Positions 54,584 to 63,872 are shown, numbered from the stretch's first letter. The stretch is DNA of 64,000 bases from Acidobacteriaceae bacterium (GCA_035944135.1 DASZBM010000003.1:34261-98260); one strand, 5' to 3'. Notes: generated by a model not told the origin, from the letters alone. Made by a program: numbers and translations.

Positions 54584-56947
54584 TTAAGACTGCAGCCTCT
54601 TCGGGTGCTGGGCGATGAGGTTGACCGGTGCGTTGCCGCTGCCGTTGGCGTTGGGCAGGGCGGGCTGGAGGACACCGGTTTCGGTTGCGGTGGTGCCGTT
54701 GATGGAGATCAGGTGGACCTGGCCGTCCGAGGCGCCGGCGTAGAAGTTGAGGTTGTCGGTGGAGAAGACGCCGCTGAGCGGGGCGGTGGCCGTGGTGGCC
54801 CCGTTGCCTAGCTGGAGATACGTCACCGCGCCTGTAGCCGGGACATACTCGGGCAGCAGACCACTGGAGCCCATGTAGGTGACGAAGGCGAGCGCCGAGT
54901 TGCTGGCCGGGACGACTCCATCGATTTGAGTGGCGGCGATCTGCGAGAGCGGGACCGCCGTATTGGTGTTCTGGAAGGTCAGCGGGGGAGCTCCAGGCAT
55001 CGGGCAGGGAGTCTGGACCGGAAGGACGACGCTGATGTCGTCAAGGGTGGCTGCACCGCCGGTTACGGCGGCGCCGAGGATGTGGTTTCCGTCCGTGGTT
55101 GCGGCGAGGACGTCGGTCCGGGCTGCGACTTCACCGGCAAGCGGGTAGTAGACGTTGGCCGTGGTGGGCGGGTTGCCGTTGGAGCCCGGGGTAAGGATGG
55201 TGGTCGTCGGGCAATAGCTGCGGCCATCGGTTACTGTGCCGGCGAAGTAGGCGCCGACGTGGGGAACGGTCACGGTGACGTTGGTGTAGAGCGTGTTGGT
55301 CGGCGTGACCTGCCAGTTGTTGAAGGTGTTGTGTGTGAGCAGCGTGTTGGTGTTCGTGGTGATGTAGACGGTCTGGCTGTCCGGGGACCAGGCGGCGCTG
55401 GTTCCCACCACGTTGCCGTAGCTGGTGGCAATGGCGCCATTGCCGACGAGCGAAACGGTCTGGCGCGTCGGGTCGGTGACGACAACGGTGGTGCCGTCCG
55501 GCGAGACGGCGAGCACGGTACCGGGGATGGTCTGGTTGGCAGCCGATGCAGTGTTGCCCGCGGTGGAGATGGTCATGATGCCCTGCGGGCTGCCGAAGTA
55601 GAGGGTCGAGCCATCCTGGGACATGACCATCGAGTTGGGAACGTAGGGCAGCTTGATGGGCGTGCCCTGCTGCTTGAGGGTGAAGTCGTAGGGCACAACA
55701 TACTGCGAGCTGGTGGACGCCATGTAGAGCACGGTTCCGCTGGAGCCGGCGGTGTTGACGGTGATGGCATTCGAAGTGAGCGGCTTGCCGTTGCCGAGAT
55801 AGCCGATCTGGCTGAGGGGCGACGGATTGCAGACGCCGGGCTCGCAGACTGCCGTGATGTTGGCCGAGCCGGGGAAGCTGGGCAGAATGGAGCCGGACGA
55901 GGCCGAGATGGTCTGCGGGGTGGTGGAGTTGTAGGTCAGGCTGATGCCTGTGATCGGCTTGCCGTTTGTGTCAAAGACGGTCGCCTGTAAGGGCTGCGCG
56001 TTATTAAGCCCCACATTGATGTTGCTGCCGCTTTGGCCGACGGCGGTGAGCTGGATGCTGGCCGGAGGGCAGGTGGAAAAGAATCCGGCGTTGGAAGCCG
56101 TGGTGGAGTTGGACACCGTAGCGGTGATGTTCACGGAACCGGGCTGATTGGCGGTGGCGAAGCCGGCCTGGTCGATAGTGACGATGTTGGAGGCGCCCTG
56201 CGCGGCGAAGGTGAGGTGTCCGACCTGGCAGGTGATGTTGTGGGCGGGATCCGTAAAGCCGCCGTAGTAGACCTTGCCGGCGAGCTGGACACGGTTGTTC
56301 TGCGAGACGCAGGAGGTGCCGTCGTATCCGGGAGCGGGCGGCTCAGGGGTGGTGGTGTTGTTGGAGGGGCAGCAGTCGCTGGTTGGGTCGTTGGCGTTGC
56401 AGGACGTAGCCGATTCCGGTGTGACGAGCTGTACGCCGGTGACGGTCGGATGCACGTAGACGGCGATGGCGTTGGAGGTGACGCCGTCGGCGCTGGCGGT
56501 GATGTAGGCGACGGAGTTGGCTGGCGTGGTCGCGGGCGGATTGCAGATGGTGTAGTCGGGGATGCCGCTGCCGGACTGCCGGTTCCACGTGCCGCCGCAG
56601 ACGGCACCGGTCGAGGGGTTCACGTCGGCGATGGCCATGTTGGTCGTGGCGTAGGTGTACTTGCTGACCGAGACGCTGTTGCCCTTGCAATCCTGCGTGG
56701 TGGCGGAGAGCCCGGAGATGATCTGCCCGTAGTTGACCGATTCGCCGACGACGGCGAGGTTGGGCGAAAGGCTGATGACGTAAGCCTGACCGACGACCGG
56801 ACCCGAGTTGGCGCTGGCGCTGCAGTAAACCGGCGGGGCAGTTTTATGACCGCAGCCGATGACCGACAAACCGAAGGGAACCGTGAAGAAAAGAAGAATT
56901 GCCAGACCGACATAACGCCGGACTGATCTGGTGACAAACAGCCGCAC
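54584..56947 (-). CDS. Exported Ig-like and beta-propeller lipoprotein
   Basis: A 787-aa predicted lipoprotein: signal peptide with lipobox SVIGC (about residue 32). The N-terminal half has BIG2-type Ig-like domains (about 50-400; AYVISLSPNLAVVGESVNYG, NSVAYITASADGVTSNAIAV, GSVNITATVSNSTTASNAGF). The C-terminal half is a propeller (about 405-787; GTVLYMASTSSQYVVPYD, MSQDGSTLYFGSPQGIM, VSPDGTTVVVTDPTRQTVSL). Codon use and composition match the neighbours. Function is unknown; similar mosaic lipoproteins are frequent in Acidobacteriota. The S9 peptidase gene is 232 bp upstream. Confidence 0.82.
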   Translation of the reverse strand: MRLFVTRSVRRYVGLAILLFFTVPFGLSVIGCGHKTAPPVYCSASANSGPVVGQAYVISLSPNLAVVGESVNYGQIISGLSATTQDCKGNSVSVSKYTYATTNMAIADVNPSTGAVCGGTWNRQSGSGIPDYTICNPPATTPANSVAYITASADGVTSNAIAVYVHPTVTGVQLVTPESATSCNANDPTSDCCPSNNTTTPEPPAPGYDGTSCVSQNNRVQLAGKVYYGGFTDPAHNITCQVGHLTFAAQGASNIVTIDQAGFATANQPGSVNITATVSNSTTASNAGFFSTCPPASIQLTAVGQSGSNINVGLNNAQPLQATVFDTNGKPITGISLTYNSTTPQTISASSGSILPSFPGSANITAVCEPGVCNPSPLSQIGYLGNGKPLTSNAITVNTAGSSGTVLYMASTSSQYVVPYDFTLKQQGTPIKLPYVPNSMVMSQDGSTLYFGSPQGIMTISTAGNTASAANQTIPGTVLAVSPDGTTVVVTDPTRQTVSLVGNGAIATSYGNVVGTSAAWSPDSQTVYITTNTNTLLTHNTFNNWQVTPTNTLYTNVTVTVPHVGAYFAGTVTDGRSYCPTTTILTPGSNGNPPTTANVYYPLAGEVAARTDVLAATTDGNHILGAAVTGGAATLDDISVVLPVQTPCPMPGAPPLTFQNTNTAVPLSQIAATQIDGVVPASNSALAFVTYMGSSGLLPEYVPATGAVTYLQLGNGATTATAPLSGVFSTDNLNFYAGASDGQVHLISINGTTATETGVLQPALPNANGSGNAPVNLIAQHPKRLQS

Positions 56948-57077
56948 TAAGAACCTCCCCGTTCAACCGGAACTCACGCTGAACGGTCAATCTCAACCGC
57001 CGGATCGTTGATCTCCGAGCCTCCAGTGTAGGTGTTGGACGGGGAAAGCGGCAAACGGGGGGACGGGGAAAAAGTGA

Positions 57078-57179
57078 TTAGAGGCTAGAGGATAACGGGT
57101 AGAGGGTAGAGAGAACCGCCATGGCACATCTGCTCTGCACGGTTCTCTACCCTCTACGGCCTATCCTCTACGGTCTCGC
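57078..57179 (-). repeat. Inverted heptad-repeat hairpin after the S9 peptidase gene
   Basis: One arm (57078-57112) is TTAGAGG, CTAGAGG, ATAACGG, GTAGAGG, GTAGAGA. The other (57145-57179) is CTCTACC, CTCTACG, GCCTATC, CTCTACG, GTCTCGC. AACCG (57114-57118) and CGGTT (57140-57144) close the stem around a 21-nt loop. Pairing covers some 35 positions with a few mismatches and a 2-nt bulge. The right arm abuts the stop codon of the gene ending at 57180. There is no T-run on the minus strand, so it is a possible 3'-UTR stabiliser or Rho-linked end more than a classical terminator. Confidence 0.7.
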
Positions 57180-59207
57180 TCACTTCTGCGCGGTCTGCTG
57201 GTTGGTGGTGGCGGGCATGTTGTCGGCGAACCATTTGAGCTCGCGCTGATTGCGGTCGGCGATGTGCTGGGGGTTGCGGAAGCCGTGGCCTTCGTCGGGA
57301 TAGACGACGAGCTGTGTCTTCACGCCGAGGTCGCGGAGCGCGTGCCAGAACTCGAAGCTCTGCGGCGCAGGGCACTCGCCGTCGCGGTCGCCGACGATGA
57401 TGAGCGTGGGGGTTTTGACCTTCTTGATGTAGGTGATGGCGGAGGATTTGGCGTAGACGGCGGGGTCGTCATAGACGCTGGCGCCGAAGAACGGGATCAT
57501 CCACTGGTCGATGGAGTTTTCGCCGTAGTAGCTGAGCCAGTCAGAGAGGCCGGCGCCGGCGACGGCGGCGCGGAAGCGGTGGGTCTGGGTGACGGCGAAC
57601 ATGGTCATGAAGCCGCCGTAGGACCAGCCGGTGATGCCTTCGCGATTTTTGTCGATGGGGTATTTGGCCTCGATGGTGTCCATGCCCTTGAGGATGTCGC
57701 GGAGGTCGCCGTAGCCGAAGTCCTTGCGGTTGGCTTGGACGAACCTTTCACCCTGACCGAAGCTGCCGCGCGGGTTGGGGGCAAGAACGAAGTAGCCGGC
57801 GTTGGAGAACATGGTGTCAGGCCGCGGACCGGCGGAGGCGGAGGGACCGCCGTGGACGGAGACGATCAGCGGGTAGCGCTTGGCGGGGTCGTAGTCCCTG
57901 GGGAAGGTGAGCCAGCCCTGGACGTGGAAGCCTTCGTTCTCCCACTCGATCGATTCGAAGCGGGGACCGGCGGCGGTTTTGGTGGCGTCGTTGAGGTGGG
58001 TGAGCTGGGTGACCTTGTCGCCGTCGGCCAGGTAGATTTCGGGCGCGTGGGTGGGGCTGATTTCGGTAAAGGCGAGTGGGCCTTTGGTGGAGACGGAGAC
58101 GGCGTCTTTGATCTGACCGCCGGAGACGGTTACTTCGCCGAGGTCGGTGGCGATGATTTCTTTTTTGGTGTCGGGATTCCAGTCAACGAGGCGGGTGTGG
58201 CCGCGGCGGTCTTCGACGAAGCCGAGCTCGTGGTCGTTGATCCAGGCTTCGAAGCAGGGGGTGCCGTCGATGCCGGGGGTGATGTCGGTGGGCTCGCCGT
58301 GCCCGTCGGAGGCGATGGTCCAGAGGTCGCCGCCCGTGGAGCCTTGGTCGGACATAAGGCCGCCGATGAAGGCGATGCGCTTGCCGTCAGGCGAGTAGCG
58401 GGGGACGGCGATCTGGAGGCCGTGGAGGGCGGAATGGGTGGTGTTGGGATTGAAGACGGAGCGCGGCTGCTCGGGGACGGAGTTGGCGTCGATGTGGACG
58501 GGCGCGGCCCAGAGCTGGGCGATCCACCAGTTGTTCTCGCCGGGGGCGTCGGCGGCGATGTAGGCGATCTCCTTGCTCGAGGGAGCCCAGTCGAACTCGT
58601 AGACGTGGAGTGTGAGCGGGGTGAGGAAGCTGCCGGTGCCGGAGGTGGAGTCGACGGCGTAGACGCGCTGGACCTCGACGCCGTCTTCGCCGATGACGCC
58701 GGCCCAGGGCTTCATGGCGTCGAGGGCGCCGGCGGTGCGGGTGGCATTTTCAACGAACAGGAAGGCGATGGATTTGCCGTCAGGGGACCAGGCGGGCTGG
58801 TTGATGTCGCCGGTGACGTGGGTGAGCTGTTTGACGTCGCCGGTGGACCTGGACCAGAGGTAGACCTGGGACTGGCGCGGGACGGTGGGGTCCTTGGACT
58901 CGGGGGCGCAGGCGCCGAGGAAGGCGAGTGTCTGGCCGTCGGGCGACCAGATGGGGCTGGAGTAGGCGCAGCCGGTGGCGTTGGGGATGGCGATGGTCTT
59001 GTCGTCTGTGGGGGCCGAGACAGAGGTGAGGTGGAGGGTCGAGCCGTCGCGGGAGCGGAGGGTCCAGGCGACGGTGGCGCCATCGGGCGAGAGGGCGACG
59101 GCGCCCGGGGCATGCATGTTGCCCATGCCACGCTGGGCGAGTGCGGGAAGTGCGACGAGGGCGGAGCACAGGGCAAGAGCGGGTAGCAGATGGCGCTTGA
59201 AGAACAT
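57180..59207 (-). CDS. Secreted S9 family serine peptidase (prolyl oligopeptidase / acylaminoacyl peptidase type)
   Basis: A 675-aa exported peptidase. The signal peptide ends PALA. The N-terminal beta-propeller (about 30-400) has TolB/DPP-like repeats (ALSPDGATVAW, PIWSPDGQTLAFLG, PAWSPDGKSIAFL, PRYSPDGKRIAFIG). The C-terminal alpha/beta hydrolase has SVHGGPSASAGPRPD, the nucleophile GWSYGGFMTM, Asp in IIVGDRDGECP and His in YPDEGHGFRN. Likely cleaves short peptides in the periplasm. The lower strand carries a heptad hairpin at its 3' end. A GNAT gene lies 60 bp upstream. Confidence 0.93.
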   Translation of the reverse strand: MFFKRHLLPALALCSALVALPALAQRGMGNMHAPGAVALSPDGATVAWTLRSRDGSTLHLTSVSAPTDDKTIAIPNATGCAYSSPIWSPDGQTLAFLGACAPESKDPTVPRQSQVYLWSRSTGDVKQLTHVTGDINQPAWSPDGKSIAFLFVENATRTAGALDAMKPWAGVIGEDGVEVQRVYAVDSTSGTGSFLTPLTLHVYEFDWAPSSKEIAYIAADAPGENNWWIAQLWAAPVHIDANSVPEQPRSVFNPNTTHSALHGLQIAVPRYSPDGKRIAFIGGLMSDQGSTGGDLWTIASDGHGEPTDITPGIDGTPCFEAWINDHELGFVEDRRGHTRLVDWNPDTKKEIIATDLGEVTVSGGQIKDAVSVSTKGPLAFTEISPTHAPEIYLADGDKVTQLTHLNDATKTAAGPRFESIEWENEGFHVQGWLTFPRDYDPAKRYPLIVSVHGGPSASAGPRPDTMFSNAGYFVLAPNPRGSFGQGERFVQANRKDFGYGDLRDILKGMDTIEAKYPIDKNREGITGWSYGGFMTMFAVTQTHRFRAAVAGAGLSDWLSYYGENSIDQWMIPFFGASVYDDPAVYAKSSAITYIKKVKTPTLIIVGDRDGECPAPQSFEFWHALRDLGVKTQLVVYPDEGHGFRNPQHIADRNQRELKWFADNMPATTNQQTAQK

Positions 59208-59267
59208 GGAATGGAGCGTACCATTCGCCGGGATCGCTGCGCTCGGAGCGCGAGCGGGTGCAGATGG

Positions 59268-60056
59268 TCAGGCGGGGCGGCGGACGGAGTAGAGCGGGAA
59301 CTCGCCGCGCGGGATGAAACCGAGGCGTTCGTAGAGGGCGATGGCGGTGGGGTTGCTGGAAGCGACGTGGAGATAGGAGCGCAGGCCGGCCGCGCGGTGA
59401 AGCTGGAGCATGTGGGCCAGCAGGGCGGGGGCGTAGCCCCGGCCGCGGAATTCGGGATGGGTGCAGAGGCCGGAGATCTCGCGGAAGGTGTCTTCGGCGC
59501 GCCGGATGTTCATGCGCTCGCCGCACACGGCGACGAGGCGGCCGGCGTTATTTCCGGTGCCGCGGGCGCTATTTCCGGCGCCGCGGGAGCTGCGGATACC
59601 GAAGTACGGTCCCATCTCGCAGGTGCGGATGCGGAAGAAGCCGGGGAAGGCAATGTCGGTGAGGTTGACCATCTCCTGAGCGTGGGCGCAGGTGAGGGGT
59701 TCGATGGTGAGGCTGTCGGAAATGGGTGGGATGGGGGCGGTGGCGGGCCACTCGAACTGGCGGACGGGGTAGGGACGGGAGGTGGTGATGCCGGGGATCG
59801 TGGGGGGAGCTTCGAAGGAGACGATGTAGGTGGATTCGCCGGGTTCGAGGAGCGAGTGGAGGTCGGAGAGCGCTGCGGCGGAGTTTTTGAGGAGGGCAGC
59901 GAAGGGCGTGATCTGGCGGGGGAACTTGAGGGCGAGGCCGTGTTGGAGGGAAACCTGGCCGAAGGTGGTGCTGAGGGATTCGAGCGGCGGGTTGGGGAAC
60001 AGGAGGGCTGGGTCGGGTTGCATCTCCTTCAGATGTAGCAGGTTGGGAGTCAGCAT
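59268..60056 (-). CDS. GNAT family N-acetyltransferase
   Basis: A 262-aa protein with a C-terminal GNAT domain (about 140-255). Motif A/B is EISGLCTHPEFRGRGYAPAL for acetyl-CoA binding and ASSNPTAIALYERLGFIPRG for the C-terminal wedge, of the FR47-like subgroup. The N-terminal 130 residues (QVSLQHGLALKFPRQITPFA, LSDLHSLLEPGESTYIVSFE) have no clear domain. A 21-bp in-frame tandem duplication at 59545-59586 adds a Gly/Asn-rich loop (residues about 157-170). Substrate is unknown. Confidence 0.87.
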   Translation of the reverse strand: MLTPNLLHLKEMQPDPALLFPNPPLESLSTTFGQVSLQHGLALKFPRQITPFAALLKNSAAALSDLHSLLEPGESTYIVSFEAPPTIPGITTSRPYPVRQFEWPATAPIPPISDSLTIEPLTCAHAQEMVNLTDIAFPGFFRIRTCEMGPYFGIRSSRGAGNSARGTGNNAGRLVAVCGERMNIRRAEDTFREISGLCTHPEFRGRGYAPALLAHMLQLHRAAGLRSYLHVASSNPTAIALYERLGFIPRGEFPLYSVRRPA

Positions 60057-60579
60057 CTATTCGCCGCGAAGAAACGTTCAGCTCGTCCAGGTCCCAAAAT
60101 CGGGATCATGGGCGCACAGTTTTCGAGATCCGGCCCAATCTTGACGCTGTTTCAGCAACTTGGTAAAGTAAGAAGGTTCCGCGAATATCGGGAACGTGCC
60201 TTTCTGAGTGTCTGCGACACCCTCCTCCCCGCGAATTGGCGGGAACCCATGGGGATGGGCTATGCGGGCCGGAGCAGGCGAAACGGAGTTGGGGCGGGAC
60301 GGCGTGAGTAAAAGGCGCTGTTCTGAAGAGCCTGGCCACCGTCGTCTGTCATTCAAGTGAGTGATGGCAATCCGCGTGGTTGAGCAGTACGGCCGCGTGC
60401 AGGATTCAGAACTTCGCCGGTGAGCGTTTGAGTTCACCGCCTTTCGTGTGTGCTGAACCCAGAGGGTTGGTGCCGGAAAGAGAGCGAAGGAGCTGCCCTG
60501 CGGCGTGTCCGAGGGAGAAATCGGAAGCCCGGTCGCGATATCGCAGGCCGGAGTTGCAAAGAAGGAAGAGGATTTTAGA
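60057..60579 (+). promoter_or_regulatory. Promoter and long leader of the str operon
   Basis: This 523-bp region has no convincing gene. A strong sigma-70 candidate is TTGACG (60141-60146), a 17-bp spacer and TAAAGT (60164-60169); transcription would begin near 60176 and give a leader of about 400 nt before rpsL. The leader contains several short stems, such as GTGTC/GACAC around 60209-60221. Long ribosomal-protein leaders can bind a regulatory r-protein (S7 in E. coli, between rpsL and rpsG), but no known motif was recognised here. AGGAAGAGG (60563-60571) is the rpsL ribosome binding site. Confidence 0.6.
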
Positions 60580-60963
60580 GTGCCGACATTTCATCAGCTC
60601 GTGAAGCAGGGCCGCACGCCGACCCGTTATAAGACTGCCAGCCCTGCGCTGCAGGGATCGCCGCAGCGCCGCGGCGTTTGCACGCGTGTGTACACGCAGA
60701 CCCCAAAGAAGCCGAACTCGGCGCTGCGCAAGGTCGCGCGTGTTCGCCTGACGAATGGCATTGAAGTCACGACGTACATTCCAGGCATCGGCCACAACCT
60801 GCAGGAGCACTCGATTGTGCTGATCCGCGGCGGCCGTGTGAAGGATCTGCCGGGTGTTCGTTATCACGTTGTTCGCGGAACGCTGGATTCGGTTGGCGTG
60901 GCGAACCGGAAGCAGAGCCGCTCGAAGTACGGCGCGAAGAGGCCGAAGGCAGCGGCGAAGTAA
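60580..60963 (+). CDS. rpsL: 30S ribosomal protein S12
   Basis: Decoding-centre protein. From the GTG at 60580 the product is 127 aa ([20 protein letters not shown]), with [32 protein letters not shown] and [18 protein letters not shown], the segments containing streptomycin-resistance positions (Lys of TPKKPNS and of GRVKDLPG are wild type). The ribosome binding site is 8 nt upstream. An open frame from 60505 is an artefact. It is the first gene of rpsL-rpsG-fusA-tuf. Confidence 0.98.
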   Translation: MPTFHQLVKQGRTPTRYKTASPALQGSPQRRGVCTRVYTQTPKKPNSALRKVARVRLTNGIEVTTYIPGIGHNLQEHSIVLIRGGRVKDLPGVRYHVVRGTLDSVGVANRKQSRSKYGAKRPKAAAK

Positions 60964-60971
60964 GGCGGCGA

Positions 60972-60999
60972 GTTAGTCGTTGGTGGTTAGTAGTCAGTG
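60972..60999 (+). repeat. Heptad-periodic repeat between rpsL and rpsG
   Basis: Four 7-mers, GTTAGTC, GTTGGTG, GTTAGTA and GTCAGTG, start 8 bp after the rpsL stop. No opposing arm is seen nearby. Confidence 0.55.
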
Positions 61000-61066
61000 A
61001 AAAGACAGAAGCTTTAGGCCCAGAACGTGAGAGGTTCACCGCGCTGGGGGAAGAAGAGAGAGAAGA

Positions 61067-61537
61067 ATGCCGAGAAAAGGTTATATCGCGAAGCGGGAAG
61101 TGGCAGCGGATCCGATCTATCAGTCGACGCTGGTCACGAAGTTTGTCAACAGCATGATGTGGGGCGGTAAGAAGTCGACCGCGCAGGCCATCTTCTACGA
61201 GGCGATGACGAACCTCGAAGCCAAGGGCGGCGACGAAGCTCTCAAGCTGTTCAAGAAGGCTGTCGAGAACGTGAAGCCGATGCTGGAAGTGAAGAGCCGC
61301 CGCGTCGGTGGCGCGAACTACCAGGTGCCGATCGAAGTGAACCCGGAGCGCCGGACATCTCTCGCGATTCGCTGGCTGGTTACGTACGGCCGCGCGCGCG
61401 GAGAGAAGGGCATGGTCGACAAGCTGACGGCCGAGCTGCTGGATGCGGCGAATGGCCGTGGCGCCGCGATGAAGAAGAAGGAAGACGTTCACCGCATGGC
61501 TGAGGCGAACAAGGCGTTCGCACACTATCGCTGGTAA
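61067..61537 (+). CDS. rpsG: 30S ribosomal protein S7
   Basis: Primary 16S rRNA binding protein that nucleates the 30S head. The 156-aa product begins [20 protein letters not shown] and has [40 protein letters not shown] and [18 protein letters not shown], all canonical. A purine-rich GAAGAGAGAGAAG precedes the ATG. In other bacteria S7 represses this operon by binding its mRNA. Confidence 0.98.
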   Translation: MPRKGYIAKREVAADPIYQSTLVTKFVNSMMWGGKKSTAQAIFYEAMTNLEAKGGDEALKLFKKAVENVKPMLEVKSRRVGGANYQVPIEVNPERRTSLAIRWLVTYGRARGEKGMVDKLTAELLDAANGRGAAMKKKEDVHRMAEANKAFAHYRW

Positions 61538-61546
61538 GCGAAGAAA

Positions 61547-61574
61547 TTAGAGATCAGAGATCAGAGATTAGTAA
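61547..61574 (+). repeat. Heptad-periodic repeat between rpsG and fusA
   Basis: Four 7-mers, TTAGAGA, TCAGAGA, TCAGAGA and TTAGTAA, start 9 bp after the rpsG stop. GCTGATCTGA a few bases further can pair with part of the repeat. Confidence 0.55.
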
Positions 61575-61635
61575 GTGCTGAGCTGATCTGAACAGGTTTG
61601 CAGAACAGCGGACTGGGTCCGCAGAAAGAACTACC

Positions 61636-63726
61636 GTGGCACGCACAGTACCTCTAGCCAAGTGTCGGAATATCGGCATCATGGCGCACATCGACGCCGG
61701 CAAGACGACGACGACGGAGCGAATCCTCTTCTATACGGGCATCACGCACCGTATCGGCGAGGTGCACGAGGGCACCGCGACGATGGATTGGATGGAGCAG
61801 GAGCAGGAGCGCGGCATCACGATCACGTCGGCCGCGACGACCTGCACCTGGAACGGGATCCGCATCAACATCATCGACACGCCGGGGCACGTGGACTTCA
61901 CGGCCGAGGTGGAGCGCTCGCTGCGCGTGCTGGACGGCGCGTGCGCGTGCTTCGATTCGGTGCAGGGCGTTCAGCCGCAGTCGGAGACGGTGTGGCGGCA
62001 GGCGAATAAGTACAAGGTTCCGCGGATTTGCTTCATCAACAAGATGGACAAGGCGGGCGCGAACTTTGAGTATGCGACCTCGACGATCGTGAATCGTCTG
62101 GGCGCGCGCGCGATTCCGATTCAGATTCCTATCGGTGAAGAGTCGAAGTTCCAGGGTGTTGTGGATCTCGTGGAGATGCGCGGCATCGTGTGGAATGACG
62201 AGACGATGGGCGCGAAGTACGACGTCGTCGAGATTCCCGCGAACCTGAAGGCCAAGGCCGAAGAGATGCGCAACCAGCTGATCGAGGCGGTTGCGGACTC
62301 TGATGACGAGGTGATGCACAAGTACCTCGAGGGCGAGGAGATCACGGTTGCGGAGCTGAAGCGCGCTATCCGCAAGGCGACGATCTCGATGAGCGTCTTC
62401 CCGGTGCTGTGCGGAACGGCGTTCAAGAACAAGGGCATTCAGACGCTGCTGGACGCGGTGGTGGAATATCTGCCGAGCCCGCTGGATGTTCCGGCCATCG
62501 AAGGTGTCGATCCGGAGAATCCGGAGCACAGGCTTGTCCGCAAGGCGGACGACAGCGAGCCGTTTGCGGCGCTGGGATTCAAGATCATGACTGATCCGTT
62601 CGTCGGGCAGCTGATCTTCATTCGTGTGTACTCGGGCACGCTGAAGACTGGTGACTCGGTGCTGAATCCGCGTACGCGCAAGACGGAGCGTATCGGCCGT
62701 CTGCTGAAGATGCACGCGAATAAGCGCGAGGAGATCACGGAGATTCTTGCCGGCGATATCTGCGCGGCTGTGGGTCTGAAGAACCTGGTGACGGGCGACA
62801 CGATCTGCACGGAGAAGGCTCCGATTGTGCTCGAGTCGATCGACTTCCCGGCGCCGGTAATCGAAGTTGCGGTTGAGCCGAAGACGAAGGTGGACCAGGA
62901 GAAGATGGGTCTGGCGCTGGCGAAGCTGGCGCAGGAAGATCCGACCTTCAAGGTCCGGACCGACGAGACCAGCGGGCAGACGATCATCGCCGGCATGGGC
63001 GAGCTGCATCTGGAGATCATCGTCGATCGCATGATGCGCGAGTACAAGGTTGAGGCGAACGTCGGCAAGCCGCAGGTGAACTACCGCGAGACCATCCGTT
63101 CCAAGGCTGAGGCGGAGGGCAAGTACATTCGCCAGACGGGTGGCTCGGGCAACTACGGACACGCCAAGATTCGGATTGAGCCGAACGAGCCGGGCAAGGG
63201 CTATGAGTTCTCGAACGACATCAAGGGCGGCGTGATTCCGAAGGAGTACATCAAGCCGATCGACCAGGGTATTCGCGAGGCGATGCTGGGCGGTGTGCTG
63301 GCGGGCTACGAGATGGTTGACATCAAGGTGAGCCTGTACGACGGCAGCTATCACGATGTCGACTCGAACGAAATGGCCTTCAAGATCGCCGGATCGATGG
63401 CGTTCAAGGAGGCTGCGCGCAAGGCCAAGCCGGTGCTGCTGGAGCCGGTGATGGCGGTTGAGGTGACGGTGCCGGAGGAGTATATGGGCACGATCATCGG
63501 CGACCTGAACTCGCGGCGCGGACGCATCGAGGGCATGGAAATGGTCGGCGGTGTGCAGGCCATCAAGGCCACGGTTCCGCTGTCGAACATGTTCGGCTAT
63601 GCGACGGCGATGCGTGGAAGCACGCAGGGCCGCGCGAACTTCTCGATGGAGTTCAAGCAGTATGAAGAGGCGCCACGGTCGGTGAGCGAAGAGGTCATCG
63701 CCAAGGTGCAGGGCGAGAAGAAGTAA
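61636..63726 (+). CDS. fusA: Elongation factor G
   Basis: Translocase GTPase. The 696-aa product starts at GTG ([20 protein letters not shown]) and has G1 [16 protein letters not shown], switch [17 protein letters not shown]3 DTPGHVDFT and G4 INKMDKAG. The C-terminal domains include [32 protein letters not shown] and [20 protein letters not shown]. Length is standard. It follows rpsG at 98 bp. Confidence 0.98.
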   Translation: MARTVPLAKCRNIGIMAHIDAGKTTTTERILFYTGITHRIGEVHEGTATMDWMEQEQERGITITSAATTCTWNGIRINIIDTPGHVDFTAEVERSLRVLDGACACFDSVQGVQPQSETVWRQANKYKVPRICFINKMDKAGANFEYATSTIVNRLGARAIPIQIPIGEESKFQGVVDLVEMRGIVWNDETMGAKYDVVEIPANLKAKAEEMRNQLIEAVADSDDEVMHKYLEGEEITVAELKRAIRKATISMSVFPVLCGTAFKNKGIQTLLDAVVEYLPSPLDVPAIEGVDPENPEHRLVRKADDSEPFAALGFKIMTDPFVGQLIFIRVYSGTLKTGDSVLNPRTRKTERIGRLLKMHANKREEITEILAGDICAAVGLKNLVTGDTICTEKAPIVLESIDFPAPVIEVAVEPKTKVDQEKMGLALAKLAQEDPTFKVRTDETSGQTIIAGMGELHLEIIVDRMMREYKVEANVGKPQVNYRETIRSKAEAEGKYIRQTGGSGNYGHAKIRIEPNEPGKGYEFSNDIKGGVIPKEYIKPIDQGIREAMLGGVLAGYEMVDIKVSLYDGSYHDVDSNEMAFKIAGSMAFKEAARKAKPVLLEPVMAVEVTVPEEYMGTIIGDLNSRRGRIEGMEMVGGVQAIKATVPLSNMFGYATAMRGSTQGRANFSMEFKQYEEAPRSVSEEVIAKVQGEKK

Positions 63727-63774
63727 AGAGAGACAGCAGGAGCGTTTCTCTGGGGTTTTGCCGCAACGTAAGCC

Positions 63775-63807
63775 GCGCGCTGGAGCCGAAACATTTTCGG
63801 CGCGCGC
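63775..63807 (+). other. Hairpin between fusA and tuf
   Basis: An inner perfect stem GCCGAAA/TTTCGGC (63785-63791 with 63795-63801, CAT loop) is extended by an outer GCGCGC pair. No T-run follows, so it is more likely a processing or partial attenuation structure between the two genes than a terminator. Confidence 0.5.
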
Positions 63808-63872
63808 AGAGACAAGGGTTAGCAGTAGCGAGCTAGACGATAAGTCTTCAGCAAAAAACGGAGAAGGTAGTC

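Noticed and set aside
57264..59186. Long plus-strand open frame (about 640 codons) opposite the S9 peptidase
   Set aside because: The minus strand carries the complete catalytic triad and propeller repeats; the plus-strand translation is low-complexity Gly/Val/Asp/Glu.
60108..60311. Small open frame (67 codons) in the str leader
   Set aside because: It begins upstream of the predicted transcription start, has no ribosome binding site and an unremarkable Arg/Gly composition.
61654..63354. Minus-strand open frame of 566 codons opposite fusA
   Set aside because: fusA is unequivocal; the antisense frame is a codon-bias artefact.
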